In this document: one piece after another, positions 1 to 11,830 of the stretch | How the letters are laid out: every line of letters begins with the position of its first letter | Numbering within the stretch: the first letter of the stretch is position 1 | Origin: Bagarius yarrelli | Taxonomy: Eukaryota; Chordata; Actinopteri; Siluriformes; Sisoridae | Length of the DNA stretch: 64,000 nucleotides | Assembly: GCA_005784505.1 (NCBI GenBank) | Contig: VCAZ01000019.1 | Coordinates: forward strand, 186,001-250,000 | Direction of reading: 5' to 3' | Notes under the pieces: generated by a model | Seen by the model: only the letters and a program-made list of their open reading frames with translations | What the model was told of the DNA's origin: nothing | Database searches by the model: none | Made by a program: the position numbers and the translations under genes

Positions 1-1242
1 TTCTGTATGAAATTCAGCCTTTACCCTCACTCTTATCCGCTCAGGTAGCAAAACTAGTACTAACATTTTTTTTCCTTTCAGTATGTGAGATGTGTTTGTT
101 CTGTAAGTGAAACATTTCTTATGCCTCTCCCTCATTTCACCATAAGAGGAATAAAAACATCTGGAACACATTCTTTCCCCTTTTTCTCACTGTTTTTTTT
201 CCCCCTTCGCTCTCTTTTTCTTCAATATCCATTGAGTCCTTTATGGCTCGTTTAAAAGAAAAACTGTCAATCGCAACACAAACTTTCCTGCTACACTGCT
301 TGGAGTCACTGATACGCCTTAAGTTTCTCTTAGTCAGTCAATTTTACTTTAAAGTAAGTCAATGTTTCGTTGTGTTTAACCCGTTCTACTTGTTAATCAT
401 AATAAAATACTCAATACAGAGAGTCTATTCATAGGGCATAATCTCTAATGAAACATGAAACTCACAAATTTCAGGACTCCAGGTCTGGAAACCCCCGAGG
501 ACACACCAACCACACACAAATAGCTATGCTCATAAACACACATTTCAATTAACTTCTATTTACTACATATGTTATGTCACCTTATGAAAAATACAGCCCA
601 AATAATTGAAATTTGAGACACAGCTCATATAAACAATATCTGTTATTTTATTTAATTTAGCCCAAAATGTGGGCTGCAAACAGTGAATACAGTTGATGTG
701 AAAACTGTGATTTATAAACATACATTAGTCTGAACAGTAAAACCCATAGCAGTAAAAAGGGTTTGCGTCATCGGAAGGTTAATAAAAACCGCAGTATTAT
801 TACCAAAGTCGTTATACAGAAATCCACCGATAAATAAACAGAATATTTTAATATTAATGAAATATAACATTCCACAAAATATTATTTCACTTTCTATGCT
901 GTTTAACATATTAAGATGTGAATACCTAATTAACTAATCAGCCAGAATCGTTCATTCATCATTAATACCGACATATTTAGACTTTAGTTTAATTAGTGTA
1001 GTTTAATTTAAGATGCTGGTAAATGTAAATTTATAAAATCTAAATGTGTAAGCATGATTTAAATTAAGCATACACACACTTGTGGATAAAAAAAATATTT
1101 AGGGACCATAGTTATATTGTAAGAAACCAATAACACAATCCACCAACCACCAGCAGGCTCTGTCTGCTGAATATTGACTGCTTACCTCCTCAACACACAT
1201 TTCTTGTAGTTAGGAATGGAAGCTACGCATTTACAAACATCT
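1..1242. other. AT-rich intronic sequence, no gene seen
   Basis: AT-rich sequence without a sustained conserved reading frame. If the collagen exon at 5793-5904 is real, this is inside its first intron, since the gene runs leftward. I see no recognisable element here. Confidence 0.5.
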
Positions 1243-1540
1243 ATCCATCCATCCATCCATCCATCCATCCATCCATCCATCCATCCATCCATCCATTTCT
1301 ATCACAGTCTATCACAGGGCCACATACAAACAACCACACACACACACACTTTCACAAATTCACTCTATTGGGCATTTTAGAATAACTAATTAATCATACA
1401 TGTTTTTGGACTGTGGGAGGAAACTGGAGTACCTGGAGTAAACTGACACAAACACAGGGAGAACATACAAACTCCACACAGAAAAGCCCCTGCAGGGATA
1501 CAAACCGGGAGCTTTCTCTCTGTGGGAAAACAGTGCTGCC
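1243..1540 (-). repeat. Dispersed teleost repeat with (ATCC)n tail
   Basis: A run of about 13 ATCC units (1243-1296) is followed by a familiar fish module: a 'tatcacagggccacatac' segment, a (CA)n patch, a 'ggactgtgggaggaaac' block and a 'ccacacagaaaagcccctgc' block. Related copies lie at 9159-9438, 10437-10625 and 56690-57070 (same orientation) and at 28150-28405, 62458-62625 and 62770-62875 (opposite). In the opposite orientation the repeat ends in (GAAT)n or (GATG)n, so the simple repeat is its 3' tail and this copy is on the minus strand. A non-LTR retrotransposon tail or SINE is likely; the family name is not certain. Confidence 0.7.
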
Positions 1541-1549
1541 TTTACAAAC

Positions 1550-3535
1550 ATTTTGTTTAAATTTGTGTGTCGAAGTATTATCAGCCTTTTCTGTGTACCG
1601 AGCGCTCTAGTTTATGTTATGATTTTAATGTTTATGACTTCCTTCCTGTTTATTGGATCACTCGCTTGGATATGTTTTTAAATTGTTTGGATTGTATGGT
1701 TGAAATGTTTGGACTGTAATGTTTATTTACTATCTATTGGAGTATTAATTTACTTCTTGCTCTTGTGACTGCATTTTTGACTTTTTCTTTAAAAAGTTGT
1801 TTTAATGAATGTCTGCACATTGATTGTATATCCAGTGTGAAGAAGGCATCATTACAGAATACTTTGCCTCCATCGAATCTCAGCTTCAGGCTGTTTACTT
1901 CCCAGCTGATGTCCTGCAATCATTCCAGGCGCAGATGGCTAAACTGCAAAAGGCTAACAAACTCTTTATGCAGCAGATCCAGGCTCTTTCTCTATTGGAG
2001 GCACTCTGGTAAGTTTTGCGCTGCCAGAAAATATCTTTGTGCAACTACTACATTTACATTTGGGAACTTTCACAAGTTAGCAGCGCAACCGGGGCATTAG
2101 TTTGTGGATTTATTCAACCCAAAACCTCACCAGTGGCAGTAGGCTTCTTCTTTGGGGAGAAGAAAGATAAAAAGTTTTAGAGTTTGTGTAAACCATCTAA
2201 ATTAAGAGACAGTAATGTAATAATACACACTATGCCCCATTGGTAAGGGATTCTTGTTGGTAGCTTAACATGAACCAGGAACCTGATTCAAGACCCCTAA
2301 GGAGCATTCCAAAGTGCTTCTGGAAAACATTACTCATTTCACAGAGACCCTTGTCTCATTTCTCCACTGATTTTATCGTGGTCCTCCCTAACTCCAAGGA
2401 TTTTACCGACATCATGACTATTATTTATCTGTGCTAAAAAGCCTGCCTTCTAGTTCATGTGAAGGGTAACACAACAGCTATGTATGATTCTGTCCTATTC
2501 TATAATGTCTTCAAAATTTTGAGATACCAGATGACATTTTGTTAGCTCGAGGGCCACAAGTTGCCTCTTGACTATGGCACAAATTTTGCTAAAAGCTAGA
2601 GATCAATGTCAGTTTAACCTCTGGCTACTACCCACAGGCAAATAGTCACTTTGACTGGCTAAATTAGAAAATTGGAGGGTATCCAAGGTCATACTTTAGC
2701 CAACAACAGGACCAATGTTGTATCCTCCTCACCCATGCTTTAGTGGGACATTCACCCTTTTGGTGCATTCTCAGGTACCACTAATATATGAATCCTCTAC
2801 AGTACCAGCAGTAAATAATTGGATAAGACGAAGCCAGAGGTTATGGAAAAGCACCTATGTTAGGTTTAAAAAAAAGCCATAAGATTCAAGGGCATCCAGG
2901 AAAACAGAAGGTGCCTACATCCAGACTATCAACTTGGCCAACGGGTCTGGTTATACACAATAAAAATACAAATCTGACTTCCATACAAGAAAATAAACTT
3001 GAGATCTATAAGCCCATTTCCCATTTTACAGCAGATCAACCAAGTGAATTACAGGCTAGAGATTGTATCTCTTCCTCCTTCCATGTGTTCTTACAAAAGC
3101 AATGCTATCTGTAAAAAAACAACAACTCTGCATTGAACATTGAGGGTTTACCTGCATACCTTGTAAAAGAGATCCTGGATTAAATAAAAAGGTAAGGCCA
3201 AATACAGTACCTGGTAGACTGGGAAGGCTACCTACCAGAGAAGAAATTGTAGGTTGACACTAGTGACATTCTTGGAATTCTAGGAATTGTACAAAACACA
3301 ACCCAACTGGTTAGCCCAGGAAACCAGGGGTGTCCACCAAAAAACCCTCCATAGTGGACGAGATACTGTAGGACCATTTATGACAGTTACCACATTTGGC
3401 AGACGCCTCAGCCAGCGAGGCAGATACTTCTGGTGGTCATCTATTTAAGCTAAACTGTTACAAGCGTTTAGTGCAAAGTATTATCAGCCTTGTCTCTGTA
3501 TTAAGCACTATAGTTTATGTATCTTTTTTTTTACA
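1550..3535 (+). mobile_element. Decayed Ty3/Gypsy chromovirus with both LTR remnants
   Basis: A 5' LTR remnant (from about 1550) and a 3' LTR remnant (about 3382-3535) share a 'gtattatcagcct' core followed by a tagtttatgt segment. Between them is a gag start around 1840-2010 (PADVLQSFQAQMAKLQKAN), then integrase pieces at about 2340-2700 (DFIVVLPNSKDFTDIM, then GYYPQAN), and a chromodomain-like segment at about 3200-3260 (YLVDWEGYLPE). Protease, reverse transcriptase and RNase H are missing, so there is a large internal deletion, and stops and frameshifts break the rest. The 5' LTR is cut near the adjacent (ATCC)n repeat. It would lie in intron 1 of the collagen gene, on the opposite strand to it. 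Confidence 0.8.
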
Positions 3536-3765
3536 AACAATATACATTCTACATATATATACCACAAGCCTCACAACATGATTAAAAACTCTTAGTATAC
3601 ACACTCACACCAGCAGCACCATGTTAGACTTTTTAGGCACTCTGTCCCCCCAGGGCAGACAAAAACCTCTGGTGTAGTCATCATCTATTAGGGTCATGAT
3701 CCTGAACATCTGACCTTTGATCCCTGTTCCTATGAGTCCTGGATTCTTGAGGCAAGGCTAGGCAA

Positions 3766-4335
3766 GTTTATTTCTATAGCACATTTCATAGATAGTGTTA
3801 ATTCAAAGTGCTTTACATAAGAGAAATTAAAATTTAATTAAATTTTAAAAACTAAGATTTGAGAATTGTTTTGAAATGAATGAAAACAGTTAAGAATATA
3901 AAATGATTATAGTCGGTTAGGACGTACCGAAATGCTTTAGTAAATGCAGAATTAAATAAATGTGTTTTGTGTTAATCTGATTGGTGTATATTCATTGAGC
4001 ATATCTGCAATGTATTTAGATCCTTTAAGTCATTGAGTGATTTAGAAATCTACTTTAAAATCAATCCTAAATGTATCAGTCAGTGTTTGGACCTGAGGAC
4101 TGGAGTGATGTGATCAGATTTTCTGGTCCTAGTCCGAATCCTGGCGTCAGTGTTCTGCAGCTGTCTAATGATCCACTTGGGAAGGTTAGTCAGGAGTGCA
4201 TTACAATAATCCAGTCTACTGCTGATAAAAGCATGAACAAGAATCTTCAGATCGTGATTGGAAACAAAACCCGAGCTCTATTTTCAGCAAAAAACATTTT
4301 AGAATATGTTGTAGACACCGGACGGCTATAATAGT
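3766..4335 (-). repeat. LINE 3'-end-like repeat
   Basis: Reads 'tttatttctatagcaca' then 'caaagtgctttacataag' at 3780-3825, which reversed is the tail of a fish LINE or SINE ('cactttgaat...aataaa' type). The segment at 4071-4330 (tgaggactggagtgatgtga, then a ggtcctagtccgaatcctgg block) is a widespread fish repeat sequence in the same orientation. The open frame here has no independent support as a gene. Exact family not determined. Confidence 0.55.
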
Positions 4336-5090
4336 TAGAACTTTCCGTTCCGCCCTTTCTGAGTAGAGAGTGAAAAGTGCTCCACCTCCCTTTCCCTTTT
4401 TTTCTCATTCTCTCTACTTATCTGTCTCCCACTGTATTCCCGGGGACAGATTGGAGAGACGAAGAAATAAAGGATAAAAAAGACAGGAAGACTATTTGAC
4501 ACAATCTTCTTCTTATTAAATATATAACTTATTGGTGTATAAGATTATAGAAAAAACAGGATAGTTCTCAGGATGTGTGTAAATGATTCGAAATATGAAG
4601 ATGTGAAAAGTGAAAGCAGTTTAGATTCAAATGATGGTGTCCAGTTTTACAGTTATTCCAAATGACTTCTGAGTAAGGAAATAAATTAATTTTTAACAAA
4701 AAACAAGTCCATAAAAAAGTCTATAATACTTTTTATTAGCCCAGCCTTCTTAACCATCAGTTAGGTTTATTGTAGGCCTAGACATCAAGACTCCACCATG
4801 TGGAAGGTTCTACATCTACAGCGACAGGGGATTTAAACAATTTACCTTTCTAAAGAGTGTCTTGTTTGTTATTATTTACTGTTTAATTAGAAATATTTAA
4901 CTATTAATTAGTGTGGTTTTTTTTATCGAATGATAAAGAGTAGCTGGTGTTTTTGGTCTTCGGCATATCTGAGCCAGAGAGGGAACGCGGCCACACCACC
5001 CAATATAACGGGTGCGCTCTAGTCCCAAACCCCGCCCCTTTTTCTTCGACTACAAAGTAAAGACTACTCAACTATCTAGTAACTAATGAA
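4336..5090. other. No feature recognised
   Basis: AT-rich, with a short GC-richer patch near 4980-5040. No reading frame, repeat family or promoter I can name. Confidence 0.4.
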
Positions 5091-5343
5091 GTTACTCAAA
5101 AAAAAAACAACCAAAAAACTCAAGTTGGTATGAAAGAAGAAAAAAGGAGAGGAAAGAGAAGAAGAAAATGGGAAAAGAAGAAGTAGAAGATAACGTAAAG
5201 AAAAAGAAAGAAAAAAAACAAAGAAAAGAAAAAAAACAAAGAAAAAAAGATAAAGAAGAAAAAAAAAGAATAATAATAATAATAATAACAATAAAAAGAA
5301 GAAGATGATGATAATGGTGATGAAGACGTAGAGGAAAAAGAAC
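5091..5343. repeat. Purine-rich (A/G) tract
   Basis: About 250 bases almost entirely A and G on the plus strand, with GAA, AAAG and AAT sub-repeats. The complementary strand gives long Leu/Phe-rich open frames that are composition artefacts. Such homopurine tracts can form triplex DNA. It lies in the putative collagen intron 1, about 450 bases downstream of the splice donor. Confidence 0.8.
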
Positions 5344-5792
5344 TAACAATTTTATTTTTGTTTTGTTAATGAGTGCGCAATTTTTTTCCAATTACGTCTG
5401 CGAAGTTGGGAAAATGTTACCGCTGCCCAAAACCATAAAAAGCATGCATGGAAACAAAAATGTTTGCGGCCAGTAAAACAACCCGTTTGCTCTGTTAATG
5501 TAACACTTTTATAGGAAAACTTTTGTCTGTGAAAGTATTTTTGGCATCAATAATATTTCTGTCTGCAAAGATAAAAGGAACAAAGTTTCAACCTTAAATG
5601 AGGATCAGCGACTTTGTAAATAAAACGGAATATTATATTCAGACTGCTCGCGTGCGCAAACGGCAAAAAGCGTGCAAAGATTAACGTTACTTTATAATCA
5701 GCAGGCGTGCATTAAATGTCTACTAATTCAGTTTCCTGCAGGATCTTTCAGTGGTGCAGCTTCCCAATTATTAAAGTCCAGTCCACACATAC

Positions 5793-5904
5793 CTGGCCCA
5801 GCGCGTGACGACGTGGTTGCTGCGGCAAACAGCACGAGCATCGCAAGAGCAAGCCGCGCGCCCTTTAGCCTCCGTTTTGCTTTCCACTTGATTTGGCTAT
5901 CCAT
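5793..5904 (-). CDS. col5a1: First coding exon of a fibrillar collagen (type V/XI alpha-1-like)
   Basis: Seen: on the minus strand an ATG at 5904-5902 opens 37 codons (MDSQIKWKAKRRLKG, then a hydrophobic ALAMLVLFAAATTSS core, ending SRAGP), followed by a CAG|GTATGT splice donor in phase 1 (exon ends 5793). Length and layout (acidic residue 2, a WKA+ motif, basic stretch, signal peptide, SRA cleavage-like site) match exon 1 of vertebrate COL5A1, and less closely COL11A1. Known: these chains are secreted procollagens that form heterotypic fibrils with type I or II collagen; exon 2 begins the thrombospondin-like N-terminal domain. Inferred: the rest of the gene lies left of the window behind a long first intron. 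A GTG four codons upstream is in frame, but the ATG is the natural start. The exact paralogue is uncertain. Confidence 0.62.
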
Positions 5905-6200
5905 GACCGTCCACACACACAGCGCGCGTGCGACGGAGACAAACTGCGCTTGGACTCGCGTTGAGTTTTTTTTAAGCCGAGCGCAGCCCGGGACAGAGAG
6001 AAAGGACTCGAAGGTCCAAGAGGAGGGGATGAAAAGAGAGAAGATGAGAATATGGGCGGACCAAGTCTTTCATACAGCCATTCGGTTTAATGGAGGAATT
6101 CGGAAGTCCGTGATAATCAGAGAGACTTTGCCGCGCGCGCTCTTTCTCTCGGTTTCTCTCCCGTCTTTTTCTTCCGAGCTGAAATGATGCGCTGGTCCTG
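5905..6200 (-). promoter_or_regulatory. 5' UTR of the collagen-like gene
   Basis: GC- and CpG-rich relative to its surroundings (several GCGCGC runs near 5920, 6135 and 6200) and pyrimidine-rich on the minus strand. It contains a very short upstream ORF, ATG at 6081 to stop at 6070 (Met-Ala-Val-stop). Long, structured leaders are typical of fibrillar collagen genes. The transcription start cannot be fixed from sequence alone. Confidence 0.5.
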
Positions 6201-6400
6201 CGCGCGCGTAACTCAAAGTGCTCTGAGCCAAAAAGCAGAGAAAGGGCATTCCCACAATATGACGGACAAATGGGATCCACCCCATAGAAATAATGGGCGT
6301 TCTATTGGTTCACAGGAGTAGTTTGCGGTGGGGGCACATACTGTCAGACAAATCGGAGCCACACACGATAAAATAAAAAGCATCTCATTGGCCCACAAAA
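6201..6400 (-). promoter_or_regulatory. Putative TATA-less collagen promoter with CCAAT boxes
   Basis: Two ATTGG motifs on the plus strand (6304-6308 and 6387-6391) read as CCAAT on the gene strand, 400-490 bases upstream of the start codon. No clear TATA box in between. Known: type V/XI collagen promoters use CCAAT-binding factor NF-Y. The assignment depends on the exon call. Confidence 0.4.
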
Positions 6401-6522
6401 AGGATGCTGGGGGGTTTGAGCTAGTTTTTCCATAATTAGCTTTTCATTCCAAAAAGCTCTAACTTCAACAATTCCTAGTATATGAACATCTCTGATAAGT
6501 TTGGGATTGCAGAGATTTACTG

Positions 6523-6631
<109 letters not shown>

Positions 6632-6720
6632 TTTTACTTCTACACTGTGTTTGTCCTCCAGACAGAATAGGGTGGCAGCAACAAAACCTACCCCCTTCTT
6701 ATAACAACAAGTGATTGTTT

Positions 6721-6899
6721 CAGAGGCACCACTAGCAATTTAGGGCCCTATGAAAAAATATAAGTTTGGGCTGCTTACCACACGCATTCCACACTGTTAC
6801 TACTAATAAAAGAGATCTCTGGGGGGCCCCAAAGTGGATGGGCCCTTAGAATCGTCCTAAATCCCACCACAGCGCCCACCCACCTTAGCGGCACTCCTG
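6721..6899. mobile_element. hAT-like MITE
   Basis: Starts CAGAGGCACCACTAG and ends with the complement of CAGGAGTGCCGCTAAG, imperfect terminal inverted repeats of the CAG..G type. Flanking octamers gattgttt (6713-6720) and acttgttt (6900-6907) agree at 6 of 8 positions, as expected for a worn 8-bp hAT target duplication. The interior has no ORF. Confidence 0.5.
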
Positions 6900-6907
6900 A
6901 CTTGTTT

Positions 6908-8149
6908 TACCGCCATTAGAGGAAAACTCAAGAAACGATAATCTGCTGACTCAGTGTTCTTACTATGTACAGAGCATCTGGCAGATGTTCTTCTGACATC
7001 TCTAAAAATTCCGACACCACTACACTGAGGTCACCGTCAATGACTTACCCTGCTGACTCACAACTAGAAAGCTTAAATCGCATCATTAACTGTGTTGAAG
7101 TTATAAGGTTTACATACAGAGAACCTTATCTGGTCCCCAATCCACATCAGCTACATAGCCAAGAAATTTCAGAGGTGTGTCTCCGTTTTCTAGAAATGCC
7201 AGAAACGTTCTAGAAACCCCATGTCCCTCAACACTTCCTTGCTAAAGTTTACATATAGACTTTGCATTTTGGATCACAAGACCCTTTAGTAGACAGTGAG
7301 AACAGTCTAAAAGATCTTGTAAGTCATGTTTTTTCTTTCAATCACAGTCATTTACACCACATACAAAGCCAGCATCATTACAAATGTCCCCACACAGCCC
7401 TCACACAAAATCTTCACACTTTCTTAAAGCTTTTAGGCCATATGGTGTAACAGTTGCTATCCAAAGGCCATTAGACTCATACACACACACATACATGTTC
7501 ACACATTTGCTCATTCACAAGTGAACACATTCCACCATCAACACGGTATTAACATAAAAATTGAATTTTACATTTTTGTCCTACTTTTCTGCTACTCAAG
7601 TAACTGCTGTGTCCATATAAGCATGTACAATGAATACATTTATAGCATTTATTATTATTAATATTATCATTATTATATTTGTATATCTTTTTCCATAATT
7701 TGTTATATTAGACATAAGATCTGTGTACATAAAGATGTTGTACAAGCTCTAATTGTGCCTACTGTTCTCTAAATGTGTGTGTTTGCTTTTGTAAAGTGTA
7801 CAGGACAGCTGATATCCTGGGATCATAAGAGGTCAGAGACATTCACATATTCACACTAGGCAGGATCTATAAATGCCCCAGTTGGGCGCCAGATTTAGGC
7901 AGTAAGTTAAACACGGCTAATTTTATTCTGTCTGCACTGTTTCTATTGTTCCAATCATATGGGTTCTAATTTTTACCTGCCAAACCATCAGCTCATTTAT
8001 TAAACAAACACCAGTTTAAAAAGTCATAAAGGTTTGCCAAAGGTGGCCAAAATTACTTGATTGACTATCATAAGAGTTAAGGAAGTATAATTCGATTTAA
8101 TACCGGACCTAATCCTAAACTGTCACACTAAAGGTAGCCAATCAGTGTC
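6908..8149. other. No gene or known repeat recognised
   Basis: Moderately AT-rich. Short open frames at 6965-7213 and 7262-7450 have no motif, signal sequence or splice context that supports coding. Some short CA-rich stretches near 7480. Confidence 0.4.
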
Positions 8150-9534
8150 CAGTGCCTTGAAAAATTATTCATACCCCCTGAACTTCTTTACATTTTGTCA
8201 CCTTACAACCACAAAATTAAATGTAATTTATTGAGATTTAATGTAACAGACTGAAAATGAAAACAAAATAAAAGCAAATGAATATCTGGAAAGTGTGGCG
8301 TGCACTTATATTCAGCCCCCTGCATCAATACTTTGTATTATTACTTTGTAAATCCACACAATTACAGCTGCAAGTCTTTTGGGGTATGTCACTACCAGCT
8401 TTGCACACCTGGAGACTGATCCCCCCCCCCCATTCTGCTTTGTAAAATAGCTTTAGCTCAGACAGATTGAATGGGGAGCATTTGTGAACAGCAGAGAAAG
8501 GGCATTTGCATTTAGGCCAAAAACTTGGGACTTCTTAAGTCTTTTCTTTAACAATGGCCACTCTTTGTGGAGTACATGACTTTATAGTTGTCCTGTGGAC
8601 AGATTCTCCCAACCTGAGCTGTGGATTTCTGCAGCTTCTCCAGAGTGACCATGGGCCTCTTGGCTGCTTCTCCGACCAATGCTCTTTTTGCTCAGTTTGA
8701 CAGTTTAGGAGGACGGCCATGTCTTGGTAGATTTGTAGTTGTGGCATACTTTTTTTTATTTAGGATGAAAGAGTGAACAGTGCTCCTTGAGATGTTCAAA
8801 GCTTGGAATATTTCTTTTATAACCTAACCCTGCTTTAAACTTCTGCACAACTGACCTATCTGGTGAGTTCCTTGCTGTTTGATGCTGTTTGTTCACTAGT
8901 GTTCTCTAACAAACCACCGAGGCCTTCACAGAACAGGTGTATTTATACTGAGACCAAATTACAGGTGGACTGTAACTAGTTAGGTGAATTCTAAAAGCAA
9001 TTGATTGCACTGAATTTTTAAGGGTATCAGAGTTCAGGGTTGCTAAATACAAAAGCACACCACCCTTTTCAGATTTTATTTGCTTAAAATTTTGAAAACC
9101 ATATATCATTTTTATTCCACTTTACAATTATGTGCTACTTTGTGTTGGTCTGTCACATTCATTCATCCTCTATACACGCTTATTCCTTAATTCAGGGTCA
9201 CAGGGATTCTATCCCAGCTGTCTCTGTAAGGCCACACACCCACTCACTCCTATAGGCAATTTAGAATCACCAATCAACCTAACAAACATGTTTTTGGACT
9301 GTGGGAGGAAACCGGAGAACCCGGTTTCGGGCATGGGGCGCACATGCAAACTTCACACAGAAAAGCCCCTGCCGGGAAATTGAACCTGGGTCCTTCTTGC
9401 TGTGAGGCAACAGCGCTAACCAATAAGCCACCATGCCATCACATCAAAATCTCAATAAAATACATTTAAGTTTGTGGTTGTAAGGTGATAAAATGTGAAT
9501 AAATTCAAGGGTATAAATACTTTTCAAGGCACTG
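8150..9534 (-). mobile_element. Tc1-like transposon, internally deleted, with nested insertion
   Basis: Terminal inverted repeats begin CAGTGCCTTGAAAAA at 8150 and close with the complement at 9534; both continue through a 'gtcaccttacaaccacaaa' type block. The minus strand keeps an N-terminal transposase remnant (roughly 8900 down to 8535, including a PQLQIYQDMAVLL segment matching the Tc1 PPxLT region and a WSLWRSCRN segment matching VTLKELQ), but the DDE catalytic part is missing. Frameshifts and stops are present. A (GAAT)n-type repeat sits inside at 9159-9438. Non-autonomous. Confidence 0.8.
9159..9438 (-). repeat. Teleost (ATCC)n-type repeat nested in the Tc1 element
   Basis: Starts 'tcattcatcc' and includes the 'ggactgtgggaggaaacc' and 'cttcacacagaaaagcccc' blocks. 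It interrupts the right end of the Tc1 element exactly between tcacat (9153-9158) and a second tcacat (9439-9444), a putative 6-bp target duplication. The uninterrupted junction can be read in the Tc1 copy ending at 32560. Confidence 0.75.
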
Positions 9535-9536
9535 TA

Positions 9537-10436
9537 AAAATCAAAATGCCGCCTGACAAACGTGTTAACAGCTTAATTATTTTATTAAAAAAAAGACGCT
9601 GTTGGATTGATATCAGTATTGGCATATACTAAAGTTCATGGTATCGGCCTCAATATCGGGAAGTGGTATCGAGCCACCCTTAGTTTGAACTATTAACTTA
9701 TTACTGGTGTCTTTATGTCAAGTTCTTTGAGTTTTTTGTATATTAAAAAAAATTACATTTTTCAGTGTAAGTGATTTAATTTGATAATGTATAGATAACA
9801 AAAGCACATTTATTTAATTTAATGTAATGTAATATAATTTAAATGTCAAAGATTTTATTGATATCAGATGTAGCTTTTTACATTGCCAGAATTAAGAATG
9901 ATTTCAATCAACATTTTAGTGCACATAGCAGGGCGATTACTTAACTTGTAATATTGATGAGATTTTTTAGGCTTTGCATCCCTCAAAAAGACCCCTAACA
10001 TAACAAATCCCAATTTAACTTCTGCTGATTTGTCATGTTTCGGTAAAAGTAATTATTTATATTTTTCCTCTGGATTTGAAATCCATTATTGTTCAGGTTT
10101 TTTTCATTCTACATATGCTAATCTATTTCTTTGTCTATGTGAGGTTTTGCTCTTTGTCTATCTGCATGTATTCAGAATTTCTACCTGATGATGCAATCCA
10201 TTTTGCAATGCTTAAACCCTGTTTTTGATTACAGAGGTTTTAAGACAACTTTTACAACGTTAACTCAATAATAATACCTTGTAACTGTTATGTGTGGTTA
10301 CACTTTTGTTGTATGATGAGGTGTCATGTTACTTATCCTGTTTATAGTTTTGAAAGCCCAAGTCTGAGCTTGTGTACAGCATGTCCTAGCAGTTGTTAAG
10401 TTGGAAGTAAACTACTTTATATACCTACATACCTAC
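9537..10436. other. AT-rich, no gene seen
   Basis: No convincing frame. At about 9600-9680 a 'gatatcagtattggcat' to 'ggtatcggcctcaatatcgg' patch looks like a worn quasi-repeat of GGTATCGG, common in fish, not assigned. Confidence 0.35.
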
Positions 10437-10625
10437 CTACCCACCTATCAGCCATCCATCCATTGTCTATACCTGCTTATTCCTAATCAGGGTCACAGGG
10501 ATCTGCTGGAATTTATTCCAGCTGTCATTGGGTGAAAGGCAGAGGTCACCCTGGACAGGTCACCAGTCCATCACAGAGACACATACAGACAAACAACCAT
10601 ACACACTTACACTCACTCTATGTGC
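10437..10625 (-). repeat. Dispersed teleost repeat, partial
   Basis: Short ATCC tract, then tgtctatacctgcttattcc, the tccagctgtcattgggtgaa block and a ggtcaccagtccatcacaga block. Same family and orientation as 1243-1540. The gtgggaggaaacc half is missing. Confidence 0.65.
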
Positions 10626-11150
10626 AATTATATATTTATGTTATGAGACACTAAATGTTTTTGAAATTTACCATGTGATTACAGAAAACATTAAAAACTC
10701 ATCTGACAGACTAGGGAGCTACATTTCTAACTGCAACATGTGAACATTTTTGAAAATGTAGTTTTACAGTATAGAACTTTCCCTTCCAGGCACACAGATC
10801 TATAGGGACAGTAATTGAAGACTAAGTCTATGAGAACATAAATCAAAAGAAAAAAAATCTGTGCTTTACTCCACCCAAGTGTTTGTAGTGGCCCCAACAA
10901 TTATCTCAGACTTTTTTTTTTACAATGCAAATCTCAAAGTATAGGTAAATATACATTATGTAAAATCTTATCAAGATCTAAGCAATGAGGAGCAACTTTT
11001 AACAACTTGTGTTCCAAATAGACCGTTTTATAGAAAGATAATGACATTGGGTTGTATAGTTAAACATGTTACAGAAGCCAAGATTAAAGACTTGAGACTA
11101 AATAAAACCAGTATGATTTTCTTGGAAAGTAACCATATTATGATGCACAA
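10626..11150. other. No feature recognised
   Basis: AT-rich sequence with poly(T) near 10912. Nothing nameable. Confidence 0.35.
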
Positions 11151-11700
11151 GTCTTTCGCACCCACATTAAAGAGTAAAGTGCTAGGCTGGAAAAATGGGA
11201 GATGATCAGCCAGGATGGGAGCTCAGCTAACAAAGAAAAACCATAGAGGAGGTGCCTGTGCCATAAGTTAGTCCATAAGGGACAAAATAAAAAATGAAAA
11301 AGAAGGGTGACCAGACAAACTCCACTGAGGCGAGTTGTATAGAACCCAAATGCATTTTTAATGGAATAAATAAAATAAAATAAGAAAACAACAAACACAA
11401 TCTTGACTCAATTTGACCAACTAAACTTGATTTAGGACCTAACATGACTTACCACAATGGTACTGGGAACATCCACAATCCAAGAAAAATGAGGGCTATA
11501 AATATAAAACAAGGAGGGACACATGACCAAAACAAGCCAATGACAAAACAGAACTGAAAACCAATAGAAAAATGAAACATGGATAGAGGAAATTACATGA
11601 CAGGAACACATGGAAAACAATGATCACATGACAAGAAACAACAAACATAAAACTCAAACATCAACATAACATTAACGGAAAACATGAAACACCAAATCTC
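11151..11700 (-). mobile_element. Possible LTR retrotransposon end
   Basis: Contains 'ccactgaggcgagttg' followed by 'agaacccaaatgca' at about 11322-11355, which also occurs, slightly changed, at 36368-36400 next to LTR-like sequence. The downstream stretch is rich in 'acatgac' and 'aacatgaaac' words, typical of reversed fish Gypsy LTRs. No pol motif and no second LTR found, so this is tentative. Confidence 0.35.
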
Positions 11701-11830
11701 AACTGACTGCACTTTAAAAAATATATATATATGTATATATAGATCTGAGATTTTCTTTTACTTGCACCAAATCTGAGGTTATAATGTTCTTGTCTAAGTT
11801 TAAGTGCTCCTTTATCACAGTAACTGTGAC

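Noticed and set aside
1243..1296. CRISPR-like array
   Set aside because: Uniform 4-bp units without spacers; it is a microsatellite tail in a vertebrate genome.
5076..5391. Leu/Phe-rich membrane-like proteins on the minus strand
   Set aside because: Artefact of the purine tract; no start context, no conservation expected.
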